The notes: generated by a model not told the origin, from the letters alone. DNA of 57,249 bases from Erysipelotrichaceae bacterium UBA4808 (GCA_002402585.1 DHGC01000077.1:1-57249); one strand, 5' to 3'; numbered from the stretch's first letter, positions 44,285-52,775 are shown. Translations and numbers: made by a program.

Positions 44285-44319
44285 ATTATAGCACAGAACA
44301 AAAAGTCCTGTGCTATAAT
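44285..44319. promoter_or_regulatory. Perfectly symmetrical back-to-back promoters
   Basis: ATTATAGCACAG (44285-44296) and CTGTGCTATAAT (44308-44319) are exact reverse complements 11 bases apart. Each carries an extended -10 (TG-C-TATAAT): one reads right into the S1-domain gene, the other left into the YuiD-type gene. Confidence 0.75.
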
Positions 44320-44340
44320 TATTACGCTAAAGGAGTCTGT

Positions 44341-44706
44341 ATGAACTATCGGGTCGGTCAAATCATCGAAGCACAAATCACTGGCATCAAGCCTTATGGG
44401 GCTTTTGTGAGTGTGGATGAAAACATCAGTGGTTTGATCCATATTTCAGAATTATCCGATGGTTTTGTCCGTGATGTCGAAAGTTTCGTCAAAATGGGGG
44501 AGAAGGTCAAATTGAAGGTGTTGGAAGTCGATGAACAGAGCCATCAATTACGTTTATCCCTAAAGGCGGTACAAATGAATTCGCGTAAGTCACGTCCACG
44601 CATGAAACCAATGATTAAATTGAAAGAAAAGATTGGTTTTGCGTCATTGAAAGCACAACTGAATGATTGGGTTAATGAGGCTCAAAAGGAGAACAAGCAT
44701 GATTAA
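44341..44706 (+). CDS. S1 RNA-binding-domain protein (YugI/CvfD-like)
   Basis: A 121-aa protein. Residues 1-72 form an S1 domain (VGQIIEAQITGIKPYGAFV and GLIHISELSDGFV are typical). A basic C-terminal tail follows. Relatives are the general-stress protein YugI and CvfD, which bind RNA or the ribosome. AAAGGAG precedes the ATG. It overlaps pgi by 8 bases; the same pairing with pgi occurs in Bacillus (yugI next to pgi). Confidence 0.9.
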   Translation: MNYRVGQIIEAQITGIKPYGAFVSVDENISGLIHISELSDGFVRDVESFVKMGEKVKLKVLEVDEQSHQLRLSLKAVQMNSRKSRPRMKPMIKLKEKIGFASLKAQLNDWVNEAQKENKHD

Positions 44707-45973
44707 AATGGATTTACAGTATGCTCATGTGAGCGATGCATTTGCAGGGTATCAAGCAGAGGTTTCCAAGTATCACCACCAAATGATTGATAAAACGGGT
44801 TTGGGCAATGATTTCTTAGGTTGGTATACCTTACCTTTTGATTACGATAAAGCAGAATTCGAATTGGTTAAGCAATTAGCCAAAGATATTCGTGAAAAAG
44901 CAGAAGTTTTCATTGTTTGTGGCATTGGTGGATCATATTTAGGTTCACGTGCAGCCATTGAGATGGTTCAAGGTATTTTCCCGAAACGTGATGTGGAAGT
45001 GTACTTCGTTGGCAATACCTTCTCAAGCACCTATATTTTACAGTTGATGGATAAAGTAAAAGACAAGAGTGTTTATGTCAATGTCATCTCCAAGTCGGGT
45101 ACGACAACAGAGACTGCGATTGCTTTTAGATTATTTGAACAGTTCTTGGTTGAGAAATATGGTGTTGAAGGCAGTCGTGAGCGGATCATTGCGACGACGG
45201 ATAAAGTAAAGGGAACACTTAAAAATCTAGCGACACAAAAGGGTTATCAAACCTTAACCATTCCCGATGATGTGGGTGGTCGTTATTCCGTATTGACGTC
45301 TGTGGGTTTATTGCCGATTGCGGTTGCTGGCTTGGACATTGATGCGATGATGCAAGGTGCGCGTGATGCGGCGGATGCACACAAAGCAGAATTGATTGAA
45401 GAAAATCCTGCGTATCAATACGCTGTAAGTCGTAGGATTCTTGAAGCGAAGGGAAAGAACATCGAACTCTTTGTGGCTTATGAAACCCAGCTTAGCATGC
45501 TCGCGGAGTGGTGGAAACAACTCTTTGGAGAATCGGAAGGGAAGGAAGACAAGGGCTTGTTTCCGGCGTCCGTAAACTTCTCGACGGATCTTCATTCCAT
45601 GGGCCAATTCGTTCAAGAAGGATCCAAGGATCTCTTTGAAACTTTGATTCTTGTAGAAAAACCAAATTTAGATCGTACTTTCCCGAGTGATGCGGATGAT
45701 TATGACAATATGAATTATCTTGCAGGTAAGACTTTAGATGAAGTGAATAAGAATGCGGCTCTAGGAACGCTGCAAGCGCACCACGATGAAGGTGGTATAC
45801 CAAACATCTTGATCACATTGCCTGAAATGAGTGCCTATAGCTTTGGTTATTTGGCTCAGTTTATGTTCATTGCTTGTGGCATGTCGGTCTATCTCTTGGG
45901 GGTCAATCCTTTCAATCAACCAGGGGTTGAAGTCTATAAGAAGAACATGTTCCGTTTATTAGGTAAGAAGTAA
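44699..45973 (+). CDS. pgi: Glucose-6-phosphate isomerase
   Basis: A 424-aa glycolytic enzyme (glucose-6-P to fructose-6-P). Motifs: CGIGGSYLGSRAA, VISKSGTTTETA and the VGGRYSVLTSVGL block. The length of about 425-450 aa is typical of the Firmicutes form. The start at 44699 has AAAGGAG 6 bases upstream; the in-frame ATG at 44663 has none. Confidence 0.96.
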   Translation: MIKMDLQYAHVSDAFAGYQAEVSKYHHQMIDKTGLGNDFLGWYTLPFDYDKAEFELVKQLAKDIREKAEVFIVCGIGGSYLGSRAAIEMVQGIFPKRDVEVYFVGNTFSSTYILQLMDKVKDKSVYVNVISKSGTTTETAIAFRLFEQFLVEKYGVEGSRERIIATTDKVKGTLKNLATQKGYQTLTIPDDVGGRYSVLTSVGLLPIAVAGLDIDAMMQGARDAADAHKAELIEENPAYQYAVSRRILEAKGKNIELFVAYETQLSMLAEWWKQLFGESEGKEDKGLFPASVNFSTDLHSMGQFVQEGSKDLFETLILVEKPNLDRTFPSDADDYDNMNYLAGKTLDEVNKNAALGTLQAHHDEGGIPNILITLPEMSAYSFGYLAQFMFIACGMSVYLLGVNPFNQPGVEVYKKNMFRLLGKK

Positions 45974-45976
45974 ATC

Positions 45977-46024
45977 AAAAGGGCGTCCATGTGAAGTTAT
46001 ATCTTCTGTGGACGCCCTTTTTTT
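45977..46024. terminator. Long bidirectional terminator between pgi and apbE
   Basis: AAAAGGGCGTCCA (45977-45989) pairs with TGGACGCCCTTTT (46009-46021); GAAG/CTTC extends it inward. A and T runs flank both sides. Confidence 0.9.
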
Positions 46025-47150
46025 AACGTAACAAACGTGCGTCGATCCCAGCGGAATGGACGACGGAGAAGCCTTGGCTCTCAATGCTTTCAACAGGGGC
46101 TTGATGGAGTTCATAAACCCACGTGGCTTCAATGGAATCGTTTGGGAATGTGCTCCTTAATTCTTCCAACAAGCTTAATGCATCTTCATAAGGGAGGATA
46201 AACATAGCTTTTGATAGAGCCTCTGCTGCACCCGCACTTAAGCTTGTGGCTACGGTTACGGAATGTAAAGGTGTTTTAACTGGAAATAAGGTAAACGGAT
46301 CAATCAGATGATGGTAATACTCACCATCTTCTGCCAAGTAGTAGTTTTGATTATCACCCGATGTGGAGATGTGAATACTGTCCTTGAAATACAAGGTATC
46401 CACGCTGCCATCCGCGAAGATGACATTGCGCTTCGGTTGAGCGATTCCAACCCCCCATTCATCGCCATTTGGTTTGGTTCCAATCGTGATGATTGAACTA
46501 TCACCGATGTTTATGATGGCCGTTTCAAGCCCAACATCCAGGAGTTTCTTTACAGCGATGTCGATCGCAAAACCTTTGGCAATTCCACCAACATCCAAGC
46601 GTGTGCATGGATTGGTAATGAAGACGGTATTTGCTTGATCATCGATTTCTACGAAGCCCCAACCGGTGCAGGTATCTGCTTCTTGGAGAAGACCAAGGCT
46701 TGGGATGCGTCCAAGTGCGGTTGGATCGGCTGTATTTAAGAGTTTACCTTCATTGCGATAGTCGGACCAGATATCGAGGACAGCCCCGAGGGTCACGTTG
46801 AAGGTGTTTTGGCTCAAATTTGTCCAATCTCTTGCGAAAACAAGGAGATCAATCAAGTTTTGATCGACTTCAATGGCCTTTATGCCAGCATTGTCGTTGA
46901 TGGTTTTTAAGTTGTTTAGATTTGGATAATCGTTATATCGATCGAATAACTGACCAAGATAACTCAAATCTGATTTGATTTGTTCAAAGTATTTATCAAA
47001 CTCAGATTGACTGGTGGTATAGGCCACGAAGGTTAAGGGTGCGTCGTTGAAGCCGAGATTCATGGCCACATTACTGTAGCGATCGGGTGTTTTTGCACAT
47101 GCGCTTATGAGTAGACTGAGGGTAAGAATTAAGAGCAGTTTTCGTTTCAT
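46023..47150 (-). CDS. apbE: FAD:protein FMN transferase ApbE (lipoprotein)
   Basis: A 375-aa exported flavinyltransferase that attaches FMN to Thr in (S/T)GAT motifs. A signal peptide ends in the lipobox ISAC (Cys18), so the enzyme sits on the outer membrane face. Conserved blocks include LDVGGIAKGFAID and the ISTSGDNQNYY segment. It is divergent from, and 131 bases away from, the rnf operon, whose RnfD and RnfG are its obvious substrates. Confidence 0.94.
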   Translation of the reverse strand: MKRKLLLILTLSLLISACAKTPDRYSNVAMNLGFNDAPLTFVAYTTSQSEFDKYFEQIKSDLSYLGQLFDRYNDYPNLNNLKTINDNAGIKAIEVDQNLIDLLVFARDWTNLSQNTFNVTLGAVLDIWSDYRNEGKLLNTADPTALGRIPSLGLLQEADTCTGWGFVEIDDQANTVFITNPCTRLDVGGIAKGFAIDIAVKKLLDVGLETAIINIGDSSIITIGTKPNGDEWGVGIAQPKRNVIFADGSVDTLYFKDSIHISTSGDNQNYYLAEDGEYYHHLIDPFTLFPVKTPLHSVTVATSLSAGAAEALSKAMFILPYEDALSLLEELRSTFPNDSIEATWVYELHQAPVESIESQGFSVVHSAGIDARLLR

Positions 47151-47166
47151 GTTTGTCTCCTGGGTT

Positions 47167-47175
47167 ATTATACCA
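47167..47175 (-). promoter_or_regulatory. Extended -10 of the apbE promoter
   Basis: TG-G-TATAAT on the minus strand (47175-47167), with CAGGAG before the ATG at 47150. Confidence 0.6.
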
Positions 47176-47221
47176 TATGCATAATGCTTTACAAAAATGT
47201 GTTTTTGTGTGTGCTTGAGTA

Positions 47222-47230
47222 TGCTATAAT
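47222..47230 (+). promoter_or_regulatory. Extended -10 of the rnf operon promoter
   Basis: TG-C-TATAAT (47222-47230); the same 9-base element precedes ftsA and the S1 gene. Leader of about 45 bases. Confidence 0.65.
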
Positions 47231-47281
47231 TATCATTGATTCGATAAACTATTCACGAATTAGGAAAGGTTGGGTGAAGGT

Positions 47282-48574
47282 ATGTCTTTTTTGACTGGAC
47301 CAGGTAGAGAACATCTTAATGGTCACAAAGAGGAAACCCTGCATAATGAGATCGTGCGGGTTAAACCAAAAAAAGAAGTTTTTGTGCCTTTAAATAATGG
47401 GTCAGCAACGAAAGTTGATGTCTATGTTAATGAAGGAGACAGGGTTCTTGTCGGTACGCTTTTAGCGCGTCGCAATGACCATTTCAATGTGCCGATCTAT
47501 TCACCGGTATCCGGTGTCGTTGGAGCTAAGAAAAACATGATGCATTCTGTGTTGAAACCACAGGAACATCTCATCATCGAAGATGATGGCAAGTATGAAA
47601 AGGCAGTGTCGTTCAAACCGCTTGACTATACTGTCGCATCCCGTGAAGAATTGGTAAATTTCATGATGGAAGCTGGTATCGTTGGTTGTGGTGGCGCAGG
47701 CTTCCCGTCGTATTTGAAGTATAAAAATCCAGTTGACATCAACACCTTGATTATCAATGCGGTTGAATGTGAGCCTTATATCACGTCCGATTACCGTTTT
47801 ACCAAAGAAAGTTTGGAAGACATGTTGGTTGGGGTTCGTGCTTTACTTAAGATGAGCACAGCACCGAAGGCCATCATTGCGATCAAGAAAACGAAGAAAG
47901 AAATGTGTGAACAGCTTGAAGCAGTATTGAAGGATGATCCTTCGATTTCGGTCTTCAAGACACCAGATGTCTATCCGATGGGATGGGAACGTACTTTGGT
48001 TTATGAGTATGCCAAGAAACGCTACAATCGTTTACCTTCTGAAATTGGCATCATTGTTAATAATGTCACAACGGCAATCGCCTTTGCACGTGCTTTGCAA
48101 TACGGTGAAGGCATTGTCGAAAAAGTTGTTACGTTCTCAGGTGATGGCTTGAAGAGTCCAACCAATGTGCGAGTTCCTTTTGGTACGAAAGTATCGGAAA
48201 TCGTTGCGCAAATTGGTGGTTACACCAGTGAAGATGTCTTGGTCATTGCGGGTGGTCCGATGATGGGTAAAACCATTCCTACGGATGAATTCGTCATCAC
48301 CAATTATTCCAATGCGATTACGATTTTGAAGAATATCAAAGTTGAGCCAATGGAGTGCATGCGTTGTGGACGTTGTAATGATACCTGTCCTGCAGGTTTG
48401 TTGCCAGTTCGCATCAACAATGCAGAAAAGATGAAAGACAGTGATTGGATGCAGAAATTGCGTGCTGATCAATGTATCGAATGTGGTCTTTGTACCTATG
48501 TCTGTCCTTCGAAGATTGATGTGACGGAAGGTGTTCGTCGTGCGAAACGCGCTTTGGCGTTGAGAAAGGGTTAG
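47282..48574 (+). CDS. rnfC: Rnf complex subunit RnfC
   Basis: A 430-aa peripheral subunit that oxidises or reduces NAD(H). The flavin/NADH-binding region has VGCGGAGFPSYLKY and NAVECEPYITSDY. Two ferredoxin-like motifs follow: CMRCGRCNDTCPAG and CIECGLCTYVCPSK. I use the ATG at 47282 rather than the TTG at 47270, which would sit directly on the AGGAAAGG ribosome-binding sequence. It is the first gene of the operon. Confidence 0.94.
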   Translation: MSFLTGPGREHLNGHKEETLHNEIVRVKPKKEVFVPLNNGSATKVDVYVNEGDRVLVGTLLARRNDHFNVPIYSPVSGVVGAKKNMMHSVLKPQEHLIIEDDGKYEKAVSFKPLDYTVASREELVNFMMEAGIVGCGGAGFPSYLKYKNPVDINTLIINAVECEPYITSDYRFTKESLEDMLVGVRALLKMSTAPKAIIAIKKTKKEMCEQLEAVLKDDPSISVFKTPDVYPMGWERTLVYEYAKKRYNRLPSEIGIIVNNVTTAIAFARALQYGEGIVEKVVTFSGDGLKSPTNVRVPFGTKVSEIVAQIGGYTSEDVLVIAGGPMMGKTIPTDEFVITNYSNAITILKNIKVEPMECMRCGRCNDTCPAGLLPVRINNAEKMKDSDWMQKLRADQCIECGLCTYVCPSKIDVTEGVRRAKRALALRKG

Positions 48575-48583
48575 GTCGAAAAC

Positions 48584-50086
48584 ATGAAATTCAATTTTAG
48601 AGTGTCTCCGAACTACCGTAGTCCGTTAAGTACACAACGGATCATGACGGAATTGACCATTGGGATCGCTTTGGTTCTTGCGTATTCTGTTTACTTCTAT
48701 TTCACAAAATTCGGAACAGATTATGGTCTGCATGCGTTATTGATGATTTCGACCGCATTAGGAACAGCTATCGGTGTCGAAGTATTGTGGGCTTTGTTTT
48801 ATAAGAAAAATATCTGGCGTCATTTAAATACCTCATTCCCATGGGTGACTGCGTTGCTTTATGTTGGGATGATGGGTGTCAATAAACCGCTGTATGTCAT
48901 TTTCATTGGTAGTTTCATTGCCATCTTTATTGGTAAGTTGGTGTTTGGTGGTTTTGGCCACAACATCTTCAACCCAGCGGGTGTTGGGCGTGCGGTTTCG
49001 GTCTTGTCGTTTGGTGGTTTCATCACAAATAAATTTGCCGATGTGATCACAGGGGCAACACCTAATCAAATGATGGAAAAAGTCGGTTGGGTCATCACAG
49101 ATCCAAAGCTAGCGACTGAATTCTTGGATCAATTTGGTGGTTTATGGAGCATGGCTACGGGTTGGTATGCAGGGGGCTTGGGTGAAACCAATACCTTGTT
49201 GATCTTGGCTGTGGGTCTCTATTTAGGTTTCCGTAAGATCATTGATTGGCGTGTTCCAGTTGTCTTCTTAGGTTCTTTGTTTGCTTTTGCTTCAATTTTA
49301 GCTTTGATCAAAGGCATGGGCATCTGGTATCCAATGTTCCACCTTTTGACAGGTGGTGCTATGTTTGGGGCGGTCTTCATGATGACAGATCCTGTCACAA
49401 GTCCTACTTCGATTCCTGGACGTATCATTTTTGCGTTTGGGGTTGCGTTCTTGACGTTCATCATTCGTGTTAAGGGTAGCTTACCAGAAGGTGTCATTCG
49501 CTCGATTTTGTTCATGAACATGATGACGCCTTTGATAGATACGGCTTTGGATGGTTGGACGTTTGAGAAGATTAAAAAATATGCCATGACATTGGCAACT
49601 GTCGTTGTTTTAGGTTTTGCTGGAGCGACCGCATTTGGTGTTCAAGCCAATTACATCGCACCTGTTGTTGAAACAGAACCTGAAGTTGTCATCAATTTAA
49701 AGGGTGAACCACTGGTTGTGTTGGCTGAAGCAGTGTCCCCAACAGCGTTCATTGTTTCTGAGACTGCGGAAGGCGATGTCGTGACCATTGTTGTAAATAT
49801 CAATGGTTATGCGTTCCAAAGCGATCATGATGATGATCCTCAACCGAATACTTTGGAAGTAAAAGTCAATACTGCAACGCAAACCATTGAAAGTGTAGCG
49901 TATGTGACATTCTCGGATTCACCGAATATTGGTGATAAGACGAATTCCGATGTCTTCTTGTCTCAGTTTGTTGGTTTATCCGTTGTGGATGAAGCTGCAA
50001 GCGTGGATGTTGTGTCGGGTGCGACTGTAACGTCAACTTCCGTCATTCGTGCTGTACGTGCCGCAATTGCTGCGGCCTTGGATTAG
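48584..50086 (+). CDS. rnfD: Rnf subunit RnfD fused to a C-terminal FMN-binding domain
   Basis: A 500-aa protein; RnfD is normally about 310-350 aa. Residues 1-350 are the polytopic RnfD core with a TGAT flavinylation motif (156-159, Thr159 expected to carry FMN). Residues about 360-500 form an extra FMN-binding domain like that of RnfG, with SGAT at 478-481 followed by VTSTSVIRAVRAA. It therefore has two likely FMN sites. The domain would be on the outer membrane face. ApbE next door can supply FMN. Confidence 0.88.
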   Translation: MKFNFRVSPNYRSPLSTQRIMTELTIGIALVLAYSVYFYFTKFGTDYGLHALLMISTALGTAIGVEVLWALFYKKNIWRHLNTSFPWVTALLYVGMMGVNKPLYVIFIGSFIAIFIGKLVFGGFGHNIFNPAGVGRAVSVLSFGGFITNKFADVITGATPNQMMEKVGWVITDPKLATEFLDQFGGLWSMATGWYAGGLGETNTLLILAVGLYLGFRKIIDWRVPVVFLGSLFAFASILALIKGMGIWYPMFHLLTGGAMFGAVFMMTDPVTSPTSIPGRIIFAFGVAFLTFIIRVKGSLPEGVIRSILFMNMMTPLIDTALDGWTFEKIKKYAMTLATVVVLGFAGATAFGVQANYIAPVVETEPEVVINLKGEPLVVLAEAVSPTAFIVSETAEGDVVTIVVNINGYAFQSDHDDDPQPNTLEVKVNTATQTIESVAYVTFSDSPNIGDKTNSDVFLSQFVGLSVVDEAASVDVVSGATVTSTSVIRAVRAAIAAALD

Positions 50087-50095
50087 GAGGTTAGG

Positions 50096-50599
50096 ATGAA
50101 AAAAATAATTCACTTAACAGTGTTCTTAGCGCTTGTTAGTGCTTTGGCAGGTGGAATTCTTGGTTATGTCAATGCCTTGACCAGTCCGATTATTGAAGAA
50201 CAGAAAATTGCAGCCGTTAAAGCAAGTCTTCAGTCGATCTTTACTGGAACCAACGACTTCAAAGAAATCAATTTTGAAGATGCCAGTGGAAATGTTGTCA
50301 ATGCATATGAAGCGGTGGGGGCTGGATATGCCTTCAATGTTGAAGTTCAAGGATATAAAGATGTGATTCGTTTCATTGTCGGAATCGACAATACAGGCAA
50401 AATCGTTGGTCTTGAAGTGAACTATGTGAATGATACACCTGGTTTAGGCTCAAAAGTAGCTGAGCCTGAGTTCATCAACAGCATCGTTGGCAAGCAAGTG
50501 GATGCATCTTTGGATGTCATCTCAGGTGCTACGATTTCGTCGAATGCAGTCTTGAAAGGTATCGATTCAGCAGCAGCTGTCTTCGGTACATTGAAATAG
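50096..50599 (+). CDS. rnfG: Rnf subunit RnfG (FMN-binding)
   Basis: A 167-aa protein: one N-terminal transmembrane helix (about 5-25) and an outer FMN-binding domain. The VNDTPGLGSKV block and the flavinylation site SGAT (143-146) in VISGATISSNAVLKG are clear. AGGAGG lies before the ATG. It is translated 10 bases after rnfD. Confidence 0.94.
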   Translation: MKKIIHLTVFLALVSALAGGILGYVNALTSPIIEEQKIAAVKASLQSIFTGTNDFKEINFEDASGNVVNAYEAVGAGYAFNVEVQGYKDVIRFIVGIDNTGKIVGLEVNYVNDTPGLGSKVAEPEFINSIVGKQVDASLDVISGATISSNAVLKGIDSAAAVFGTLK

Positions 50600-50608
50600 G
50601 AGGGTCAG

Positions 50609-51253
50609 ATGAAATCAGTATTAAACTACGGCATGAATCTGTTAAAAGAAAACCCCGTCTTTGGTTTATATCTTGGGATTTGTTCCACTTTGGCCATTAC
50701 GATCAATTTGAATAATGCGTTGGGGATGGGCTTGTCGGTCATTATCATCTTAACGATTTCAAATGTCGTCATCTCTGCGATTCGCAAAATCACGCCGGAT
50801 GAAATTCGTATTCCAGTGTATATTGTCGTCATTGCTACTTTGGTTAAAGCGATTGAGCTGTTGATCAAAGCGTATGCTCCGGCTATTGATCAAGCTTTGG
50901 GAATCTTCATTCCATTGATCGTCGTAAACTGCATCATCTTGGGTCGCGCTGAAGCCTTTGCGAGTAAGAATGGTGTTGTGGCCTCGGCTTTGGATGGTTT
51001 GAATATGGGTGTTGCGTATACCTTGAGTTTGGTTGCGATGTCCTTGGTTCGTCAAATCTTGGCGACGGGTATTGTGGATTTATCCAATCCGTTTACCAAC
51101 ACGGAGATATTCAGCATCACTTTGATTCCGAGTCAGTATACGATTCCAATCTTCAGTAGCGCGATTGGTGCCTTCTTGACCTTTGCTTTGTTGGCGGCGG
51201 GTGTTTCTGCTATCAAGAATGCAGAAGAAAAGAAATTGAAGGGAGCTAAATAA
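50609..51253 (+). CDS. rnfE: Rnf subunit RnfE
   Basis: A 214-aa integral membrane protein with about six helices, paralogous to RnfA. NPVFGLYLGICSTLAI at the N-terminus and the NCIILGRAEAFAS block are conserved. With RnfA it forms the membrane core that holds an intramembrane Fe-S cluster; Cys26 and Cys112 (CIILGR) are the likely ligands on this side. AGGAGG precedes the ATG. Confidence 0.94.
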   Translation: MKSVLNYGMNLLKENPVFGLYLGICSTLAITINLNNALGMGLSVIIILTISNVVISAIRKITPDEIRIPVYIVVIATLVKAIELLIKAYAPAIDQALGIFIPLIVVNCIILGRAEAFASKNGVVASALDGLNMGVAYTLSLVAMSLVRQILATGIVDLSNPFTNTEIFSITLIPSQYTIPIFSSAIGAFLTFALLAAGVSAIKNAEEKKLKGAK

Positions 51254-51254
51254 C

Positions 51255-51827
51255 ATGGAACTTTTTTCACTCTTTTTTGGAGCTGTTGTCATCAATAATG
51301 TTGTATTAACAAAGTTCTTAGGAATGTGTCCTTTGTTGGGTGTCTCACGTAAAACGAGCTCTGCAATCGGAATGGGTGCTGCTGTTGTATTTGTTATCTT
51401 TGGTTCATCTGTCTTTACATATACACTTTACTATCAAGTTTTGGTTCCATTGGATTTACAATACATGGATCTCATAACATTTATCTTGGTTATTGCGGCT
51501 TTTGTTCAATTCGTTGAATTGATTTTAAAGAAGTATTCACCTGTTCTTTATAAAGCGTTGGGAATCTATCTGCCTTTGATCACAACGAACTGTGTTGTTT
51601 TGTATGTCACATTGTTTAACATTACGGAAGGGTTCTCCTTTGTTGAAATGATCGTCTATTCATTGGCTGCTCCAATTGGGTTTATGTTGGTGCTTTACAT
51701 CTTCTCAACCATTCGTGAACGTTTGGATTTGGCGGATGTGCCTGCTGCTTTCAAGGGCAACCCGATTGCCTTGATCGTTGCAGCATTGATGGCGGCTGTC
51801 TTTACAAGTTTCGTAGGGTTGTTCTAG
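51255..51827 (+). CDS. rnfA: Rnf subunit RnfA
   Basis: A 190-aa six-helix membrane protein. NNVVLTKFLGMCPLLGVS at residues about 14-31 and the TTNCVVLYV block match RnfA; Cys25 and the second-half Cys are the expected ligands of the cluster shared with RnfE. It begins one base after the rnfE stop. Confidence 0.94.
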   Translation: MELFSLFFGAVVINNVVLTKFLGMCPLLGVSRKTSSAIGMGAAVVFVIFGSSVFTYTLYYQVLVPLDLQYMDLITFILVIAAFVQFVELILKKYSPVLYKALGIYLPLITTNCVVLYVTLFNITEGFSFVEMIVYSLAAPIGFMLVLYIFSTIRERLDLADVPAAFKGNPIALIVAALMAAVFTSFVGLF

Positions 51828-51828
51828 T

Positions 51829-52032
51829 ATGTTGAATGCAATCATTTATCTCGCGGCTTTAGGTGCTTTCTATGCGTTGGTGTATTATCTAAATCATCGC
51901 ACACCACGCCCTGAAGGGTGTGAAGAAATCGATGCGACGTGTGGTACGTGTAGTTTAGGTCATTGTGGCAACCATCCTTCGCAACAATTCACTGAAGTAA
52001 AGTTAACTTTGAAGGAGAAAAACAATGCTTGA
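51829..52032 (+). CDS. Small Cys-rich membrane protein between rnfA and rnfB
   Basis: A 67-aa protein I cannot assign to a named family. A hydrophobic helix (about 3-21) is followed by a soluble part with Cys31, Cys38, Cys41 and Cys46 (CX6CX2CX4C), enough ligands for one Fe-S cluster. It starts one base after the rnfA stop and overlaps rnfB by 8 bases, so it is translated with the complex. An accessory Fe-S subunit replacing part of RnfB is a hypothesis. Confidence 0.75.
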   Translation: MLNAIIYLAALGAFYALVYYLNHRTPRPEGCEEIDATCGTCSLGHCGNHPSQQFTEVKLTLKEKNNA

Positions 52033-52333
52033 TGCAAGTGTGTTGATGCTCGTATTGGGAGCGAGTCTAGGTTTATTGCTGGCCATTGCTGGTAAATTCT
52101 TCTATGTTGAAGTGGATACACGTGTTGAGCAGATCACGAATATGTTGCCTGGTTATAACTGTGGCGCATGTGGCTATCCAGGATGTGCAGGTTTAGCGGA
52201 AGCATTGGTCAGTGGTGAGGCAAAGAGTCCAACTCAATGTAAACCTTCGACTGAAGCGCATCGTACACGTATCACAGCTTTCATGGAGACGGGGATTGAT
52301 CCTCAAGCGCCTAAGGAAGCCATACAAGCTTAA
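52025..52333 (+). CDS. rnfB: Rnf subunit RnfB, short form
   Basis: A 102-aa protein: one N-terminal transmembrane helix (about 5-24) and the first Fe-S domain with Cys46, Cys49, Cys54 and Cys72 (CGACGYPGC then C). Known RnfB proteins continue with a ferredoxin-like domain carrying two [4Fe-4S] clusters and are 190 to over 300 aa. Here the gene ends cleanly with a terminator 7 bases later, and no Cys-rich frame follows, so it is not a simple frameshift. Confidence 0.85.
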   Translation: MLDASVLMLVLGASLGLLLAIAGKFFYVEVDTRVEQITNMLPGYNCGACGYPGCAGLAEALVSGEAKSPTQCKPSTEAHRTRITAFMETGIDPQAPKEAIQA

Positions 52334-52339
52334 TCCATT

Positions 52340-52365
52340 AAGATCGTGAAAACGATCTTTTTTTT
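52340..52365 (+). terminator. Terminator of the rnf operon
   Basis: AAGATCGT (52340-52347), GAAA tetraloop, ACGATCTT (52352-52359), then more Ts. Confidence 0.9.
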
Positions 52366-52409
52366 AGGGATATTTCTTAGCAATGCGTATCTAGTAGTGA
52401 GGTGTTTGT

Positions 52410-52775
52410 ATGAAAGGTGTGATTCAAGCGTATGCATTGTTGGTTGTATGTTTAGGCATTTCTCTTGGGATGATGATTGCAGTTCAATACGATGTGATGT
52501 TTTATAAGCATCAATTCATTCTTAAGCAAAGCATGCAAGAGAGCATGTTGGAGAGTTTGGATATTCCTTATCAAGAGCGCGATGTGTTTACCTTCAATCG
52601 TCTTGTGGAACTTTTGAGAATGCGTATGGATCCACTCAATAAAGCTGAAGTCAGCTTGATGGGTTTCCACGCACAGCCCTTGGCATTTAGGGTAAGCCTT
52701 GATGTATCCGCATATGAAAGTATTATTCCTTATAGCATTCATTTCGATAAAACCATGATAGAGGTATCCCCATGA
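52410..52775 (+). CDS. Small pilin-like membrane protein at the head of the Tad-like cluster
   Basis: A 121-aa protein of unknown function. It starts MKGVIQAYALLVV with a single hydrophobic helix (about 6-26), like pseudopilins with a very short leader. The rest is soluble and probably extracellular. GTGAGGTG precedes the ATG. Its stop overlaps the CpaB-like gene (ATGA). Position suggests a TadE/F-type minor component; no signature residues confirm it. Confidence 0.6.
   Translation: MKGVIQAYALLVVCLGISLGMMIAVQYDVMFYKHQFILKQSMQESMLESLDIPYQERDVFTFNRLVELLRMRMDPLNKAEVSLMGFHAQPLAFRVSLDVSAYESIIPYSIHFDKTMIEVSP

Noticed and set aside
47282..52333. Nqr (sodium-translocating NADH:quinone reductase) instead of Rnf
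   Set aside because: RnfB-type CGACGYPGC cluster site and ferredoxin motifs in the C subunit are Rnf features; NqrF and NqrA are absent.
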